A DNA stretch of 64,000 nt from Thermoleophilaceae bacterium. GTDB lineage: Bacteria > Actinomycetota > Thermoleophilia > Solirubrobacterales > Thermoleophilaceae. Position 1 is the first letter of the stretch, and every line of letters begins with the position of its first letter. A model generated the notes under the pieces. That model saw only the letters and a list, made by a program, of their open reading frames with translations, did not search any database and was not told where the DNA came from. A program made the translations under genes and the position numbers. Where the stretch lies: assembly GCA_030446485.1 (NCBI GenBank), contig JAUJNF010000008.1, positions 1 through 64,000 of the forward strand. The letters run 5' to 3'. Of the stretch, positions 16,985-26,335 are shown piece after piece.

Positions 16985-17368
16985 TTGCCCGGCAAGGACG
17001 AGCTTCCCGACACCCTCAAGCGCTCGCCCAAGAAGGCCCAGCGCACGTGGATCAAGGCCCACGACTCCGCCGTCGAGACCTACGGCGAGGGCGAGCGCGC
17101 ACACCGGACGGCGTTCTCGGCTCTCAAGCACTCCTACGAGAAGGTCGTCGACCGCTGGGAGGAGAAGGACGAGAAGGGCCCCTCCGACCCGCAGGCGGCG
17201 AAGGGCGGGCGAGCGGCGCGCGAGCGCCCGAGTGAGACATTTGGCGGCGTGGACGTGGTGGGCAACAGCAAGGAGGAGCTGTACGAGCGGGCGAAGGGGC
17301 TTGGCGTGAAGGGCCGTTCCAAGATGTCGAAGGAGGACCTGGCCCGCGCGATAGCGCGCAAGCAGTGA
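16985..17368 (+). CDS. ChaB-like protein with Rho N-terminal-type C-terminus
   Basis: A 127-residue protein. Residues 1-65 match the ChaB pattern (LPDTLKRSPKKAQRTWIKAHDSAVETYGEGERAHRTA), a small domain first described as a cation-transport regulator. The last 35 residues (NSKEELYERAKGLGVKGRSKMSKEDLARAIARKQ) look like a Rho N-terminal/SAP-type helical motif that often contacts nucleic acid. Start is TTG at 16985, supported by AAAGGAG at 16972-16978. The combination suggests a stress or nucleoid-associated role rather than transport; this is inference. It stands between a plus-strand peptidase and convergent ABC permease. Confidence 0.8.
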   Translation: MPGKDELPDTLKRSPKKAQRTWIKAHDSAVETYGEGERAHRTAFSALKHSYEKVVDRWEEKDEKGPSDPQAAKGGRAARERPSETFGGVDVVGNSKEELYERAKGLGVKGRSKMSKEDLARAIARKQ

Positions 17369-17389
17369 CCGGACGCCGCGCTCGGAGTC

Positions 17390-18238
17390 TCAGGCCCTGC
17401 GGTACAGGCGTGTGGTGAGCGGCGCGAACACCGCTGTGAGCACCGCCGCCACCGTCAGCACGATCGCTATGTCGCCGCCGTCGGCGTTCCCCTCCATCAG
17501 CCCTCGCGAGGCGGTCGCCAGGATCGAGATCGGGTTGACGTCGACGAAGGCCTCGAGCCCCGCCGGCAGCGTGGCCGGATCGACGAAGACGTTGGAGAGG
17601 AAGGTGAGCGGGAAGATCCCCATGAACCCGGCGTTCATCACCGCGTTGGGAGTGCGCAGAAGCAGCCCGAGCGTGGTGAAGACCCACGACAGCCCGAACG
17701 CGAAGACCACCACGAGTGCCAGCGCCGCGAGCACGCCGCCGGGCCCGGCGCCGGGGCGGTAGCCGAGGAGCAGGCCGAGCAGGATGATCACGGTGCCCGC
17801 CACCAGGTAGCGGACGCTGTCGCCGAGCAGTGATCCCACGAGGGGAGACGGCCGCCAGATCGGGAGTGAGCGGAAGCGGTCCACGACCCCCTTCGTCAGG
17901 TCGGTGTTGAGCGCGATCCCTGAGTACACGGTGGTGAACAAGACCGACATGACGAGGATCCCGGGGAGGATGTAGTCGAGGTACTCGCCGGTGGAGCCGG
18001 CGATCGCACCGCCGAACAGGTAGGTGAACATCAGGACGAACATCACCGGGGTGATGGTCACGTCCAGGAGCTGCTCGGGGACGTGCTTGACCTTGAGCAT
18101 CCCGCGCCAGCCGAAGGTGAGAGCAGCCGACAGCGCGCTCGGCCGGGAGGGCCGGGGCCTCGAGGAGATCGCCTTGCGGACCGCGGCGGGGTCGGCGGTG
18201 GGCGTGGGGGCCGCTTGCGTGGCGGCGTTCGTGTTCAT
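17390..18238 (-). CDS. DrrB-like ABC-2 exporter permease
   Basis: A 282-residue permease with a soluble N-terminus of about 60 residues and six predicted membrane segments. It has DrrB-type features: [29 protein letters not shown] and the [18 protein letters not shown] loop. Together with the upstream ATPase it forms an exporter resembling the daunorubicin/phthiocerol DrrAB family. The ATG start overlaps the ATPase stop by 4 bp (ATGA at 18235-18238). The substrate is unknown. Confidence 0.9.
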   Translation of the reverse strand: MNTNAATQAAPTPTADPAAVRKAISSRPRPSRPSALSAALTFGWRGMLKVKHVPEQLLDVTITPVMFVLMFTYLFGGAIAGSTGEYLDYILPGILVMSVLFTTVYSGIALNTDLTKGVVDRFRSLPIWRPSPLVGSLLGDSVRYLVAGTVIILLGLLLGYRPGAGPGGVLAALALVVVFAFGLSWVFTTLGLLLRTPNAVMNAGFMGIFPLTFLSNVFVDPATLPAGLEAFVDVNPISILATASRGLMEGNADGGDIAIVLTVAAVLTAVFAPLTTRLYRRA

Positions 18239-19230
18239 GCTGCCTGCTCCTCGTGGATCGGGTCGCCCTGCTCGGTTGAAACCTCGTCGGCCGTGTGGCC
18301 GGTCAGCGCCAGGAACACCTCGTCCAGGCTCGGCTGGCCGAGCGAGAAGTCAGCCACCCGGACGCCGGCACGCGTGAGCTCGGCCACCGCCTCGGCAGCA
18401 CGATCGGCAGCCGAGCACGAGGCCGACAGGGCGGCGGGATCGGCGCCCAGCGTGACGCCGCCGAGCTCCCGGCCGAGCACCTGCTCGGCCACGAGCCGCT
18501 GCTCGGGATCCAACAGGCGCACGTGCAGCGCGCCCGAGCCGACCGATGCCTTCAGCTGGCCGGGTGTCCCCTCGGCGATCACCTTCCCACGGTCGATCAC
18601 CGCGATCCCGTCGGCGAGCTGGTCCGCCTCCTCGAGGTACTGGGTGCAGAGCAGGATCGTGGTCCCCTCCGCAACCAGCGCGCGGATGATCTCCCAGACC
18701 TGGTTGCGGGAGCGCGGGTCGAGGCCGGTCGTGGGCTCGTCGAGGAACATCAGGTCCGGGGTGACCACGATGCTCGCGGCGATGTCGAGCCGGCGCCGCA
18801 TCCCGCCGGAGTAGTGCTTCACGAGCCGGCCGGCGGCCTCCAAGAGCCCGAAGGCCTCGAGCAGCTCGGCGGCGCGCTCCTTCGCGGCGGGGCGCTTGAA
18901 CCCCAGCAGGCGGCCGAGCAGGATGAGGTTCTCGCGCCCGGTGAGGTCTTCGTCCACCGAGGCCAGCTGGCCCGTGAGGCTCACGGCGCCGCGCACGGCG
19001 TCGGCCTCCTCCACGATGTCGTGCCCGAAGATCCGGGCGCTGCCGGCATCCGGGCGGATCAGGGTGGCGAGCATGCGGATGGTCGTGGTCTTGCCGGCGC
19101 CGTTGGGCCCGAGCACGCCGTAGATGGAGCCTCGGCCCACCGCGAGGTCCACGCCGTCCACGGCGCGCGTCTCGCCGAAGGACTTGACGAGGCCCGTGGC
19201 TTCGACCGCTAGAGGCGAGTGCGCTGACAT
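18235..19230 (-). CDS. DrrA-like ABC transporter ATPase
   Basis: A 331-residue ATPase of the daunorubicin-resistance DrrA type. Motifs: Walker [11 protein letters not shown], signature [10 protein letters not shown], Walker [14 protein letters not shown], and Q-loop [18 protein letters not shown], which is diagnostic for DrrA relatives. The extra C-terminal region (about 225-331) includes the family's GREL segment and [16 protein letters not shown]. It forms a two-gene operon with the permease through an ATGA overlap. Relatives export lipids or antibiotics. Confidence 0.93.
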   Translation of the reverse strand: MSAHSPLAVEATGLVKSFGETRAVDGVDLAVGRGSIYGVLGPNGAGKTTTIRMLATLIRPDAGSARIFGHDIVEEADAVRGAVSLTGQLASVDEDLTGRENLILLGRLLGFKRPAAKERAAELLEAFGLLEAAGRLVKHYSGGMRRRLDIAASIVVTPDLMFLDEPTTGLDPRSRNQVWEIIRALVAEGTTILLCTQYLEEADQLADGIAVIDRGKVIAEGTPGQLKASVGSGALHVRLLDPEQRLVAEQVLGRELGGVTLGADPAALSASCSAADRAAEAVAELTRAGVRVADFSLGQPSLDEVFLALTGHTADEVSTEQGDPIHEEQAA

Positions 19231-19332
19231 GTGCTCCTGGGTGTCGGGGACGCTTTCGGGTGAGTCTTCACCACAGACCGGGCGGAGTCCAGAAACTCAT
19301 CGCGGGCCACCCATTTCTTCTCGGTGCCGGGG

Positions 19333-20193
19333 TTAGGTCGCCCGGAGCGTCCAGTAGCCGTCAGCCCCGACCGGCTGCTCGTTGGCCACTCGCGAGAGCT
19401 CCTCGCGCGCCCGCGCGTGCTCGAGGTCGCGCAGTGCCGCCACCTCCGCGGTCGCGAGCGGCTCGCCGGCCCAGGCCAGCACCTCCTCGACGGTCTCGGG
19501 GTCGGGCCGGCGCTCCAGCTCAGGCACGAGGTTGGCGATCGCCGCCTCGTAGCTCTCCGAGGGCTGGAAGCCCGGGACGTCGAGCCGCGCACCGTCGGCG
19601 TTGCGCTCGATCTCGTAGCTCGGGCACGTGTAGCGCCGGCCGCCGTTCTCGCCCCAAGCGGCGAGCTTGTGGTCGAGCGCGCGGGCCGCGGGCGAAGGGT
19701 GGCGCGCCGCGTCCATGTCCTCGCCAAGGGCGTCCTCCACCTCCGGCTCGGCGCTCCAGCGCATGAGGTCGTCCGCGTCGATTCCGGCCTGCTCGGCGGC
19801 CTGCCGCATCAGCTCCTCGTCGTCGAGGAGGCCACCACCCATGTAGAGCACGCGCAGGCGCCGCAGCAGGGCCGGCTCAAGCTCGGGGATGCGCAGCCGC
19901 GCGGCCACCACCGCTCGACAGGCCGGCAGGGTGGCCGGCACTCGCGCGCGCTCACGTGTGTCGATCGGCATGCCGAACCGGCGGTGAAGCGTGCGGAGCC
20001 CCGAGGAGAGCATCGCGGGGGTGAAGCCCTTGCTCTCGTTGTCCACGGCCGCCTCAGACTGCACGACCATGCGCGGCCGCCACCCGATGGCGTCACCGAA
20101 CAGCCAGCGGAGCCGCCAGCGCTGCGGCTCGGCAGAGAAGGCCCAGGGGCAACCGGGGTCGGTGAAGTCCTGGATGGTGAGGGAGGGGGGCAT
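19333..20193 (-). CDS. DsbA-family thioredoxin-fold protein
   Basis: A 286-residue cytoplasmic DsbA-like (FrnE/2-hydroxychromene-2-carboxylate isomerase type) protein. The N-terminal DFTDPGCPWAFSAEPQRWRL shows the active-site position with a single Cys (CPWA) rather than CxxC, as in many non-redox or glutathione-using members. A helical insert follows and the C-terminal region has YTCPSYEI. No signal peptide is present. It lies 102 bp from the DrrA gene and next to tRNA-Phe. It could be a dithiol-independent isomerase or a mycothiol-linked enzyme; the reaction is not known. Confidence 0.75.
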   Translation of the reverse strand: MPPSLTIQDFTDPGCPWAFSAEPQRWRLRWLFGDAIGWRPRMVVQSEAAVDNESKGFTPAMLSSGLRTLHRRFGMPIDTRERARVPATLPACRAVVAARLRIPELEPALLRRLRVLYMGGGLLDDEELMRQAAEQAGIDADDLMRWSAEPEVEDALGEDMDAARHPSPAARALDHKLAAWGENGGRRYTCPSYEIERNADGARLDVPGFQPSESYEAAIANLVPELERRPDPETVEEVLAWAGEPLATAEVAALRDLEHARAREELSRVANEQPVGADGYWTLRAT

Positions 20194-20269
20194 CGGGCTC
20201 GTAGGAGGCTAGGGAAGCCGGACGGCTAGCCACGTCGCCGGGCCGCTCCGGCCGCCTACGGCCGCGAGA

Positions 20270-20342
20270 TGGCGAGGGCCGGAATCGAACCGGCGACACC
20301 ACGATTTTCAGTCGTGTGCTCTACCAACTGAGCTACCTCGCC
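20270..20342 (-). tRNA. tRNA-Phe (GAA)
   Basis: A 73-base tRNA on the minus strand. The acceptor stem is GGCGAGG paired with CCTCGCC plus discriminator A. A normal D arm (GCTC AGTTGGTA GAGC) is followed by the anticodon stem CACGA with loop CTGAAAA, giving anticodon GAA, and a T arm with GGTTCGATTCC. CCA is not encoded. No integrase or duplicated 3' end is nearby, so it is not evidently an attachment site. Confidence 0.97.
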
Positions 20343-20397
20343 CGGCGCCGGATGGTATCCACCGCCTCGTCCGTCGAGCCGTTACCGTCTGGCGCGA

Positions 20398-20790
20398 ATG
20401 AGCGAGCTCATCCACACCTGCTACCGGATCCTCGAGGTCGACCGTTCGGTGGCCTTCTACACCAAGCTCGGCTTCGAGGAGGCGGCTCGCATGCCGATCC
20501 GCGACGAGGCCGTGAACGTGTTCATGGGCCTGCCCGGGGACGGCCCGCGCCTGGAACTCACCTGGAACAAAGACCGCGACGAGCCCTATGACGTCGGGAG
20601 CGGGTACGGCCACATCGCGCTCACCGTCGACGACCTGGACGCGACACTCGAGCGCCTGAGCGCCGACGGCATCGCGCCCGAGAAGCCCCCGTACCAGGTG
20701 CGCGAGGGGGGCTCACGGCTGTGCTTCGTGCGCGATCCCGACGGCTACCGCATCGAGCTCATCGAGCGGCCGGCGGCCGGATCGGGTTAG
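20398..20790 (+). CDS. gloA: Glyoxalase I (lactoylglutathione lyase-like)
   Basis: A 130-residue VOC-fold metalloenzyme. Metal-binding positions expected for glyoxalase I are present: H6 in IHTCYRI, Glu in RLELTWN, His in GHIALTVDD, and Glu in YRIELIE. The middle segment YTKLGFEEAAR is also typical. In E. coli the enzyme removes methylglyoxal as the thiol hemithioacetal; in actinobacteria mycothiol may replace glutathione. The ATG start follows soon after the divergent tRNA gene. There is no obvious Shine-Dalgarno, which suggests a short or leaderless transcript. Confidence 0.88.
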   Translation: MSELIHTCYRILEVDRSVAFYTKLGFEEAARMPIRDEAVNVFMGLPGDGPRLELTWNKDRDEPYDVGSGYGHIALTVDDLDATLERLSADGIAPEKPPYQVREGGSRLCFVRDPDGYRIELIERPAAGSG

Positions 20791-20854
20791 CCCCTCCGGG
20801 GTGTCGATAGCGGCGCCGTTGGTTGAGGCCCGTCCCCGGTAACAGCCCGCTACC

Positions 20855-22399
20855 GTGCAGGACGTGCGCCGCGCCGCCGCTCTGGTTGCCTCGGTTGCCG
20901 CCGCCGCCATCGCTCCCGCGTGTGGAAGCGACGGCGCGGGAAGCGGCCTGGACGCCGCCCTGGGCTACATGCCCAAGGACGCCCCGCTCGTGTTCACGAT
21001 CTCGACCGATCTCGAGGGTGAGCGTTACGAGGCGGCGAGAGACCTGCTCGAGAAGATCCCCTTCAGCGACCGCTTCACGGCCGAGCTGGAGAGGGGCCTG
21101 AAGGAGGAGGGCCTCAGCTATGAGGACGACGTCCGTCCGCTGCTCGGCGAAGAGCTGGTGATCGCCGCCCCGACGCCCGAGGCCCTCACCCGCGAGACGT
21201 TCGTCGGCGCCTGGCAGGTCCAGGACAAGGACAAGCTCGTGGAGCTGATCGAGGACGAGGGGCCCGTAAAGGAGGTCGGCGAGTCGGAGGGGGCGAAGCT
21301 CTACGAATCCTCCGACACGTTCTACGCCATCGAGGACGACGTCGTGGTGTTCTCGGACTCTCGCGAGGAGGTCGAGGCCGCTCTCGGTCGGGCGGACGGG
21401 GAGAACACGCTCAACACGGGGACCTTGGAGGAATCACTCGGGGAGCTGCCGGAGGATCCGCTCGTGCGGGTCACCGGCGACCTCCGGCGCCTGCTCGCCA
21501 CGCCCGCCGCCGCGCAGGCCCGGCGGGTCAAGTGGGTCGCTGCGCTCGAGACGTTCGGCGTTACGGCCGACGTGACGGATGCCGGCGTGCAGCTCGACTA
21601 CGCCGTCACGACCGATTCCGAGGCCCTCACCGACGAGGATCTGCCGCTGGCCGCCGGCGAGGAGCCTCCGAAGGTGGTCGTGCGCGAGGGCGAGGCCGCC
21701 TCCGCCATACGGGACATCTCGCAGTTCATCCGCTTCGCGGAGAACGCGGGCGAGGCCGCTGATCCCGAGGGGTTCGCCGAGTACGAGCGCGAGAAGGAGA
21801 AGCTGGAGAAGGACCTCGGCATCGACCTCGACCGCGAGGTGATCGACCAGCTCTCCGGGGAGCTGAGCTCGACTCAGAGCTTCCCGGCCAAGTTCGCCGT
21901 GCGCGCCGAGCTGCGCGATCCCGAGGCCTTCGAGGCCACGCTCGCGAGGTTCGCGGACGGCCTGCCACGGGCGCAGAAGCGGCGGGGTGAGCCCCCGGTG
22001 GTGATCGAGAAGCCGAAGGGCGGCGAACGGCTGTACGCGCTCGTCGAGCCGGACAGGAGCGCGGCACGAAGGGGCGGGAAGCGCAAGCAGCCCACGCGCA
22101 TCGTCTTCGGGGTGGTCGACGAGGTCTTCGTCGCCGCCCAGGATCCCAAGACGGCCGGTGAGCTCGCCGCCGCCACGCCCACCGAGATCGAGGGAGTGGA
22201 GGGCGCCGCGGTCACGACGCTCGATGCCGGCGCGTTCGCCGAGCAGGTGATCGCCGCGATGGGCTCCGAGGGCGAGGGCGGATCGCCGCTCGAGGGCCTC
22301 GCGGCCGGCCTCGTGACCCGCTCGCTCGGTGACGCCACGAGCTCGCTGGAGGCCGACACCAGCGGGCTGCGGGGCAGCTTCAGGCTCGAGATCAAGTAG
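20855..22399 (+). CDS. DUF3352 lipoprotein
   Basis: A 514-residue exported protein. The signal peptide ends in a lipobox-like APAC, so the mature protein probably begins at C23 (numbered from the GTG at 20855). The GTG at 20864 is an equally good start. The body fits DUF3352: YMPKDAPLVFTIST near the start, then repeated blocks of FSDSREEVEAALG and ERLYALVEPD with a C-terminal LRGSFRLEIK. The function is unknown; its acidic composition and duplicated beta-rich halves suggest an envelope or binding protein. Confidence 0.8.
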   Translation: MQDVRRAAALVASVAAAAIAPACGSDGAGSGLDAALGYMPKDAPLVFTISTDLEGERYEAARDLLEKIPFSDRFTAELERGLKEEGLSYEDDVRPLLGEELVIAAPTPEALTRETFVGAWQVQDKDKLVELIEDEGPVKEVGESEGAKLYESSDTFYAIEDDVVVFSDSREEVEAALGRADGENTLNTGTLEESLGELPEDPLVRVTGDLRRLLATPAAAQARRVKWVAALETFGVTADVTDAGVQLDYAVTTDSEALTDEDLPLAAGEEPPKVVVREGEAASAIRDISQFIRFAENAGEAADPEGFAEYEREKEKLEKDLGIDLDREVIDQLSGELSSTQSFPAKFAVRAELRDPEAFEATLARFADGLPRAQKRRGEPPVVIEKPKGGERLYALVEPDRSAARRGGKRKQPTRIVFGVVDEVFVAAQDPKTAGELAAATPTEIEGVEGAAVTTLDAGAFAEQVIAAMGSEGEGGSPLEGLAAGLVTRSLGDATSSLEADTSGLRGSFRLEIK

Positions 22400-22421
22400 G
22401 GCCGCCGCTCAGGCGGCGGCC
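22400..22421. terminator. Convergent hairpin
   Basis: Arms GGCCGCCGC (22400-22408) and GCGGCGGCC (22413-22421) with loop TCAG. It sits exactly between the ends of two convergent genes and includes the helicase stop codon, so it can serve both directions. No T-tract. Confidence 0.5.
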
Positions 22422-24682
22422 ATGCGGCCCATCAGCTCGAGCGCGCCGCGCTTGCTGAGCGGCTCGTTGAGGTTGCCGCACTTGGGCGACTGCACGCACG
22501 ACGGGCAGCCCGACCGGCACGGGCACTCGCCGATCAGGCGGCTGGCGTCGCCCACCAGGGTCTCGAAGGCCTGGAAGCCCGTGCGGGTGATGCCCACCCC
22601 GCCGGGATGGCCGTCGTAGATGAAGATCGTCGGCCGGCCGGTCTGATGGTGGGCGGCGGTCGACAGGCCGCCGATGTCCCAGCGATCGCACATGGCGATC
22701 AGCGGCAGCACCGCGATCTGGGCGTGCTCGGCCGCGTGCAGTGAGCCCTGCAGCTTGTCGAGCGGGAAGTCGGAGTCGATGGGCCCGTCGGGGAAGACGT
22801 ACCAGAGCGCCTGGGTGCGGAAGTACTGCTCCGGAAGGTCGACCGGCAGCAGGTCGAGCACCTCGTGGTCGGAGATGCGCTTGCGCTGGAAGGCCACGAC
22901 CTCCTCGCTCACGGCGACCGCGCCGAAGAAGAGCTGCACGCCCATCACCGTGCGGCTGTCCCGGATCTCCTCGATGTAGGTGTCGGTCTCCTTCTTGGGC
23001 TGCGTGTACCAGTCACCGGAGAAGGGCCGCACCACCGCGCGGCGCGTGTCCAGCTCGAGCTCGTCGACCTCGTAGCTCACGCCCCCGTGCAGGTACACAG
23101 CGCCCGGGTGGACCGTCGCGTGCGCCCGCGCCGCCTCCACCGTGCCGATCACCTCGCCGGCGCGGGCGTCCACCACCGCGAAGGAGTCGAGCCCCGCAGA
23201 GCGCAGCGAGATGGCCCCGGCCGGATAGCCGTCCCCGCGCGGCAGGTAGCGCCCGCCCCGCTCACGCAGGCCGCCGCGCTGCACGAGGCGCTCGGCGTAG
23301 GCCTGCCAGCGCGGGCCCAGGGCGCCGGCGTCGCCCGGGGCGCCGAGCGGCAGCTCGTAGGCCGCGGCGGCCAGGTGCGGGAGGTGGATCTCCTCTGACT
23401 CGTGGTCGAGGATCGCCGACTCGACGGCGCGGTCGAGGAACTCCTCGGGGTGGCGGCAGAAGAACTGGTCGAGGGCGTCGTCGCCCGCCACGTAGAGCGC
23501 GAGGCCGGTGCCCCGCCGACCGGCGCGCCCCCACATCTGGCGCAGGCTCGCCACGGTCCCGGGGAAGGTCACGCAGATGGCGGCGTCGAGCTCGCCGATG
23601 TCGATGCCGAGCTCTAGGGCGTCGGTGGCCACCACCGCCAGCAGCTCGCCCTCCACGAGGCGCCGCTCGATGTCCCGCCGCTGCGCGGGCGTGTAGCCGG
23701 CGCGGTAGGGAGCGATGCGCTCGGCGAGATCTCCGTGTCCCGCGTCCTCCAGCCGCAGCCGGGTGAAGCGCTGGATCAGCTCGACGCCGCGGCGCGACCT
23801 GAGGAAGCAGATCGTGCGCACTCCCTCGGCCACGAGCCTCGCCAGCAGGGTGGCCGCCTCGCTGAGCGGCGACACGCGCAGCCCGAGCGCCTCGTCGGTG
23901 AGCGGTGGGTTCCACATGGCCACCTGCCGCTCGGCGTGCGGGGCGCCGTCGCGATCGACGAGCTCGACGTCCAGCCCAGTGAGGCGCTCGGCCAGCTCGA
24001 CCGGGTTGGCGATCGTCGCGCTCGTGAGGATGAAGCGCGGCTCGGTGCCGTAGGCGTTCGCGAGGCGGCGCAGGCGGCGCAGCACGTTGCCCACGTGCGA
24101 GCCGAACACGCCCCGGTACACGTGGGCCTCGTCCACCACCACGCAGGCCAGGTTGGCCAGCACGTCACCCCAGCCCTTGTGGTTGGGCAGCACCCCCACG
24201 TGCAGCATGTCGGGGTTGGTGAGGATGAGGTTCGAGCGGTTGCGGATCGCGCGGCGCTCCTCGCGCGGGGTGTCGCCGTCGTAGATGGCGGGGCGCAGGA
24301 AGGGCGCCTTCAGCGCGTGCAGCCCGCGAGCCTGATCCTGGGCCAGCGCCTTGGTGGGGTAGAGGTAGAGGGCGCGCGCCCGCCCGTCGCGCGCGAGGGT
24401 GTCGAGCACCGGCAGGTTGAAGGCGAGCGACTTGCCGCTGGCCGTGCCGGTGGTGACGATGGTGTGGCCTCGCCGGACCGCCTCCAGGGTCGAGCCCTGG
24501 TGCGAGTACAGGGCGTCCACCCCGGTCCGGCGCAGCGCCTCGAGCACGGCGGGATGGAGGTCGTCCGGAAGCGGCGCGATCTCGGCCGGCCGGGCCCCGT
24601 AGCGGGACTCGGCCACGAGCTGTTCGCCACGGCCGTCCTCGAGCACCGCCCGCCACGGCGCCTCTGTTCTGGTGACCGCCAA
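22409..24682 (-). CDS. mrfA: MrfA/YprA-type repair helicase
   Basis: A superfamily 2 DExH helicase of the YprA/MrfA family, about 757 residues from the TTG at 24682. Motifs in order: SHQGSTLEAVRRG (Q-type), TGTASGKS (Walker A), VVVDEAHVY, LTSATIAN, then the C-terminal lobe with VATDALELGIDIG and MWGRAGRRG. The C-terminal DUF1998/MZB region has the four-Cys zinc motif CPCRSGCPSCVQSPKC. In Bacillus subtilis MrfA works with exonuclease MrfB on mitomycin C lesions; no MrfB gene is adjacent here. Start is uncertain: the open frame runs into the divergent HAD gene, and TTG 24682 or GTG 24646 are the only sensible choices. Confidence 0.88.
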   Translation of the reverse strand: MAVTRTEAPWRAVLEDGRGEQLVAESRYGARPAEIAPLPDDLHPAVLEALRRTGVDALYSHQGSTLEAVRRGHTIVTTGTASGKSLAFNLPVLDTLARDGRARALYLYPTKALAQDQARGLHALKAPFLRPAIYDGDTPREERRAIRNRSNLILTNPDMLHVGVLPNHKGWGDVLANLACVVVDEAHVYRGVFGSHVGNVLRRLRRLANAYGTEPRFILTSATIANPVELAERLTGLDVELVDRDGAPHAERQVAMWNPPLTDEALGLRVSPLSEAATLLARLVAEGVRTICFLRSRRGVELIQRFTRLRLEDAGHGDLAERIAPYRAGYTPAQRRDIERRLVEGELLAVVATDALELGIDIGELDAAICVTFPGTVASLRQMWGRAGRRGTGLALYVAGDDALDQFFCRHPEEFLDRAVESAILDHESEEIHLPHLAAAAYELPLGAPGDAGALGPRWQAYAERLVQRGGLRERGGRYLPRGDGYPAGAISLRSAGLDSFAVVDARAGEVIGTVEAARAHATVHPGAVYLHGGVSYEVDELELDTRRAVVRPFSGDWYTQPKKETDTYIEEIRDSRTVMGVQLFFGAVAVSEEVVAFQRKRISDHEVLDLLPVDLPEQYFRTQALWYVFPDGPIDSDFPLDKLQGSLHAAEHAQIAVLPLIAMCDRWDIGGLSTAAHHQTGRPTIFIYDGHPGGVGITRTGFQAFETLVGDASRLIGECPCRSGCPSCVQSPKCGNLNEPLSKRGALELMGRMAAA

Positions 24683-24710
24683 GACTGCTTGCCATAGTAG
24701 GCGCCGCCCG

Positions 24711-25532
24711 ATGGCCCTCCGCTGCGTGTACACCGACCTCGACGGCACCCTGCTCGGCCGCCGCGCCTCGCTCTTCCACGATGCCGACGGGGCCTTCACC
24801 ATGCTCCCGGCCCGGGCCCTCGAGGCCTGCCACCGCGCCGCGGTGGAGGTGGTGATCAAGTCCGGCCGGCGCAAGGCCCAGGTGATGGAGGACGCCCGGC
24901 TGATGGGTCAGACCTCGTACATCTACGAGGTGGGGTCGGCCCTCGTGATCGACGGCGAGGAGACCTGGCTCACCGGCGACATCCAGCCGCGGGAGGGGCA
25001 CACGATCTTCGACCACATCCGTGACACCGGCGCGCCGGACCTGCTCCTTCAGCGCTACCGCGGGACACTCGAGTACCACGCTCCCTGGCACGTCGACCGC
25101 GAGGTGTCTCACCTCATGCGCGGCGAGGTGGACGCCCTCGAGGCCGACCGGCTGCTCGAGGAGAGCGGCCACGGCGATCTGCGCCTCGTGGACAACGGGA
25201 CCATCTCGGTGCGGGAGACGGGCCTGCGCCTGAGCGGCCCGCCCCACTGCTACCACCTGATCCCGCGCGCGGCGTCCAAGGCCCGCGCCGTGTCGGTGCA
25301 CCAGCGCGCCCGTGGCTACGCGCCCGAGGAGTGCATCGGCGTCGGCGACTCGCGCGAGGACCTGGACGTGGCGGCCTCGGTGGGCCGCTTCTTCCTGGTG
25401 GGCAACGCCGTGCGGCGAGATCCGGACATCCGCGCCGAGGTGGCCCGGCGCCCCAACGTCGAGATCACCGACGGGCGCAACGGCGAGGGCTTCTACGAGG
25501 CGGTGGTGCGCTCGCTGGCCGAGGAGCGGTAG
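24711..25532 (+). CDS. HAD-superfamily phosphatase (Cof/MPGP type)
   Basis: A 273-residue HAD hydrolase. The nucleophile motif is DLDGT (residues 9-13), a Ser/Lys region is at SGRRKAQV, and the last acidic motif is GDSREDLDVA. The long cap domain between them is of the C2 type, as in Cof and mannosyl-3-phosphoglycerate phosphatases. Possible substrates are sugar phosphates; nothing is fixed by context. The start is the ATG at 24711 rather than the upstream frame from 24672. Its promoter region is shared with the divergent MrfA-type helicase gene, only 28 bp away. Confidence 0.85.
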   Translation: MALRCVYTDLDGTLLGRRASLFHDADGAFTMLPARALEACHRAAVEVVIKSGRRKAQVMEDARLMGQTSYIYEVGSALVIDGEETWLTGDIQPREGHTIFDHIRDTGAPDLLLQRYRGTLEYHAPWHVDREVSHLMRGEVDALEADRLLEESGHGDLRLVDNGTISVRETGLRLSGPPHCYHLIPRAASKARAVSVHQRARGYAPEECIGVGDSREDLDVAASVGRFFLVGNAVRRDPDIRAEVARRPNVEITDGRNGEGFYEAVVRSLAEER

Positions 25533-25594
25533 CCGAGGCTCTGCTTCGGGTATGCCGGTAGGGGACCGCGACTACCGCAGGGGGTTGGGAACAA

Positions 25595-26335
25595 GTGATT
25601 CAGCACGACGTCGTACCGGGCGTCCATCGCATCGAGGACTCGTTCGTGAACTGGTACCTGATCGACGAGGGCGGGAGGCTCACCGCGGTGGATGCCGGCC
25701 TGCCGGTGTCGTGGCAGTCGCTCTACCGGGCGGTCACGCAGGCCGGCCGGACGCTGTCGGACCTCGAGGCCGTCGTGCTCACCCACGCCCACTTCGACCA
25801 CGTCGGCTTCGCCGAGCGGGCCCGCTCGGAGCTCGGCGTGCCGGTGTGGGTGCACGAGGGGGATGCCGACCTCACGAGGCATCCCTTGCGCTACGACAAG
25901 GAGCGCTCGCCGGCCTTCTACCTCGTGCGGCCGCCCACCCTGCGCATCTTCGCCTCCCTGGCTCGCCACGGCGCGCTCTGGGCCAAGCGGATCAGCTCGG
26001 TGAGGACCTTCGGCAACGACGGGACCCTGGACGTTCCCGGAACGCCCAAGATCCTCTTTACGCCGGGCCACACCTTCGGCCACGTGGCCTTCCACCTGCC
26101 CGACCGTGACGCGGTGATCGCCGGCGACGCGCTGGTCACGCTCAACCCCTACACCGGCGGCGAGGGGCCGCAGATCGTCGCCCGGGCCGCGACCGCTGAC
26201 AGCGAGCTGGCGATGGCGTCGCTCGACCGCCTGGCGGAGACCGGCGCGGGCACCGTGCTGCCCGGCCACGGTCCACCGTGGACCCGTGGAGCCGAGGAAG
26301 CGGCGCGCGCGGCGCGCGCGGCGGGCGTGTCATGA
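25595..26335 (+). CDS. MBL-fold metallo-hydrolase
   Basis: A 246-residue metallo-beta-lactamase-fold hydrolase. The zinc motif HAHFDH is at 64-69, with further ligands in GHTFGHVAFH, GDALVT and a final GHGPPW. No signal peptide is seen, so it acts in the cytoplasm. The family covers glyoxalase II-like, lactonase and ribonuclease-like activities, so the substrate is open. Start is GTG at 25595. The stop overlaps the next gene's ATG by 4 bp (26332-26335), forming an operon with the alcohol dehydrogenase. Confidence 0.87.
   Translation: MIQHDVVPGVHRIEDSFVNWYLIDEGGRLTAVDAGLPVSWQSLYRAVTQAGRTLSDLEAVVLTHAHFDHVGFAERARSELGVPVWVHEGDADLTRHPLRYDKERSPAFYLVRPPTLRIFASLARHGALWAKRISSVRTFGNDGTLDVPGTPKILFTPGHTFGHVAFHLPDRDAVIAGDALVTLNPYTGGEGPQIVARAATADSELAMASLDRLAETGAGTVLPGHGPPWTRGAEEAARAARAAGVS

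Noticed and set aside
17390-19230. Antibiotic self-resistance cluster based on DrrAB similarity
   Set aside because: No biosynthetic genes surround the pair. DrrAB-type exporters are common and substrates vary.
20215-20345. Possible integration site at tRNA-Phe
   Set aside because: No duplicate of the tRNA 3' end, integrase or change of gene type is seen nearby.
26300-26326. GC-only run near the end of the MBL gene
   Set aside because: It encodes an Ala/Arg stretch in frame and is simple low-complexity coding sequence, not a separate repeat element.
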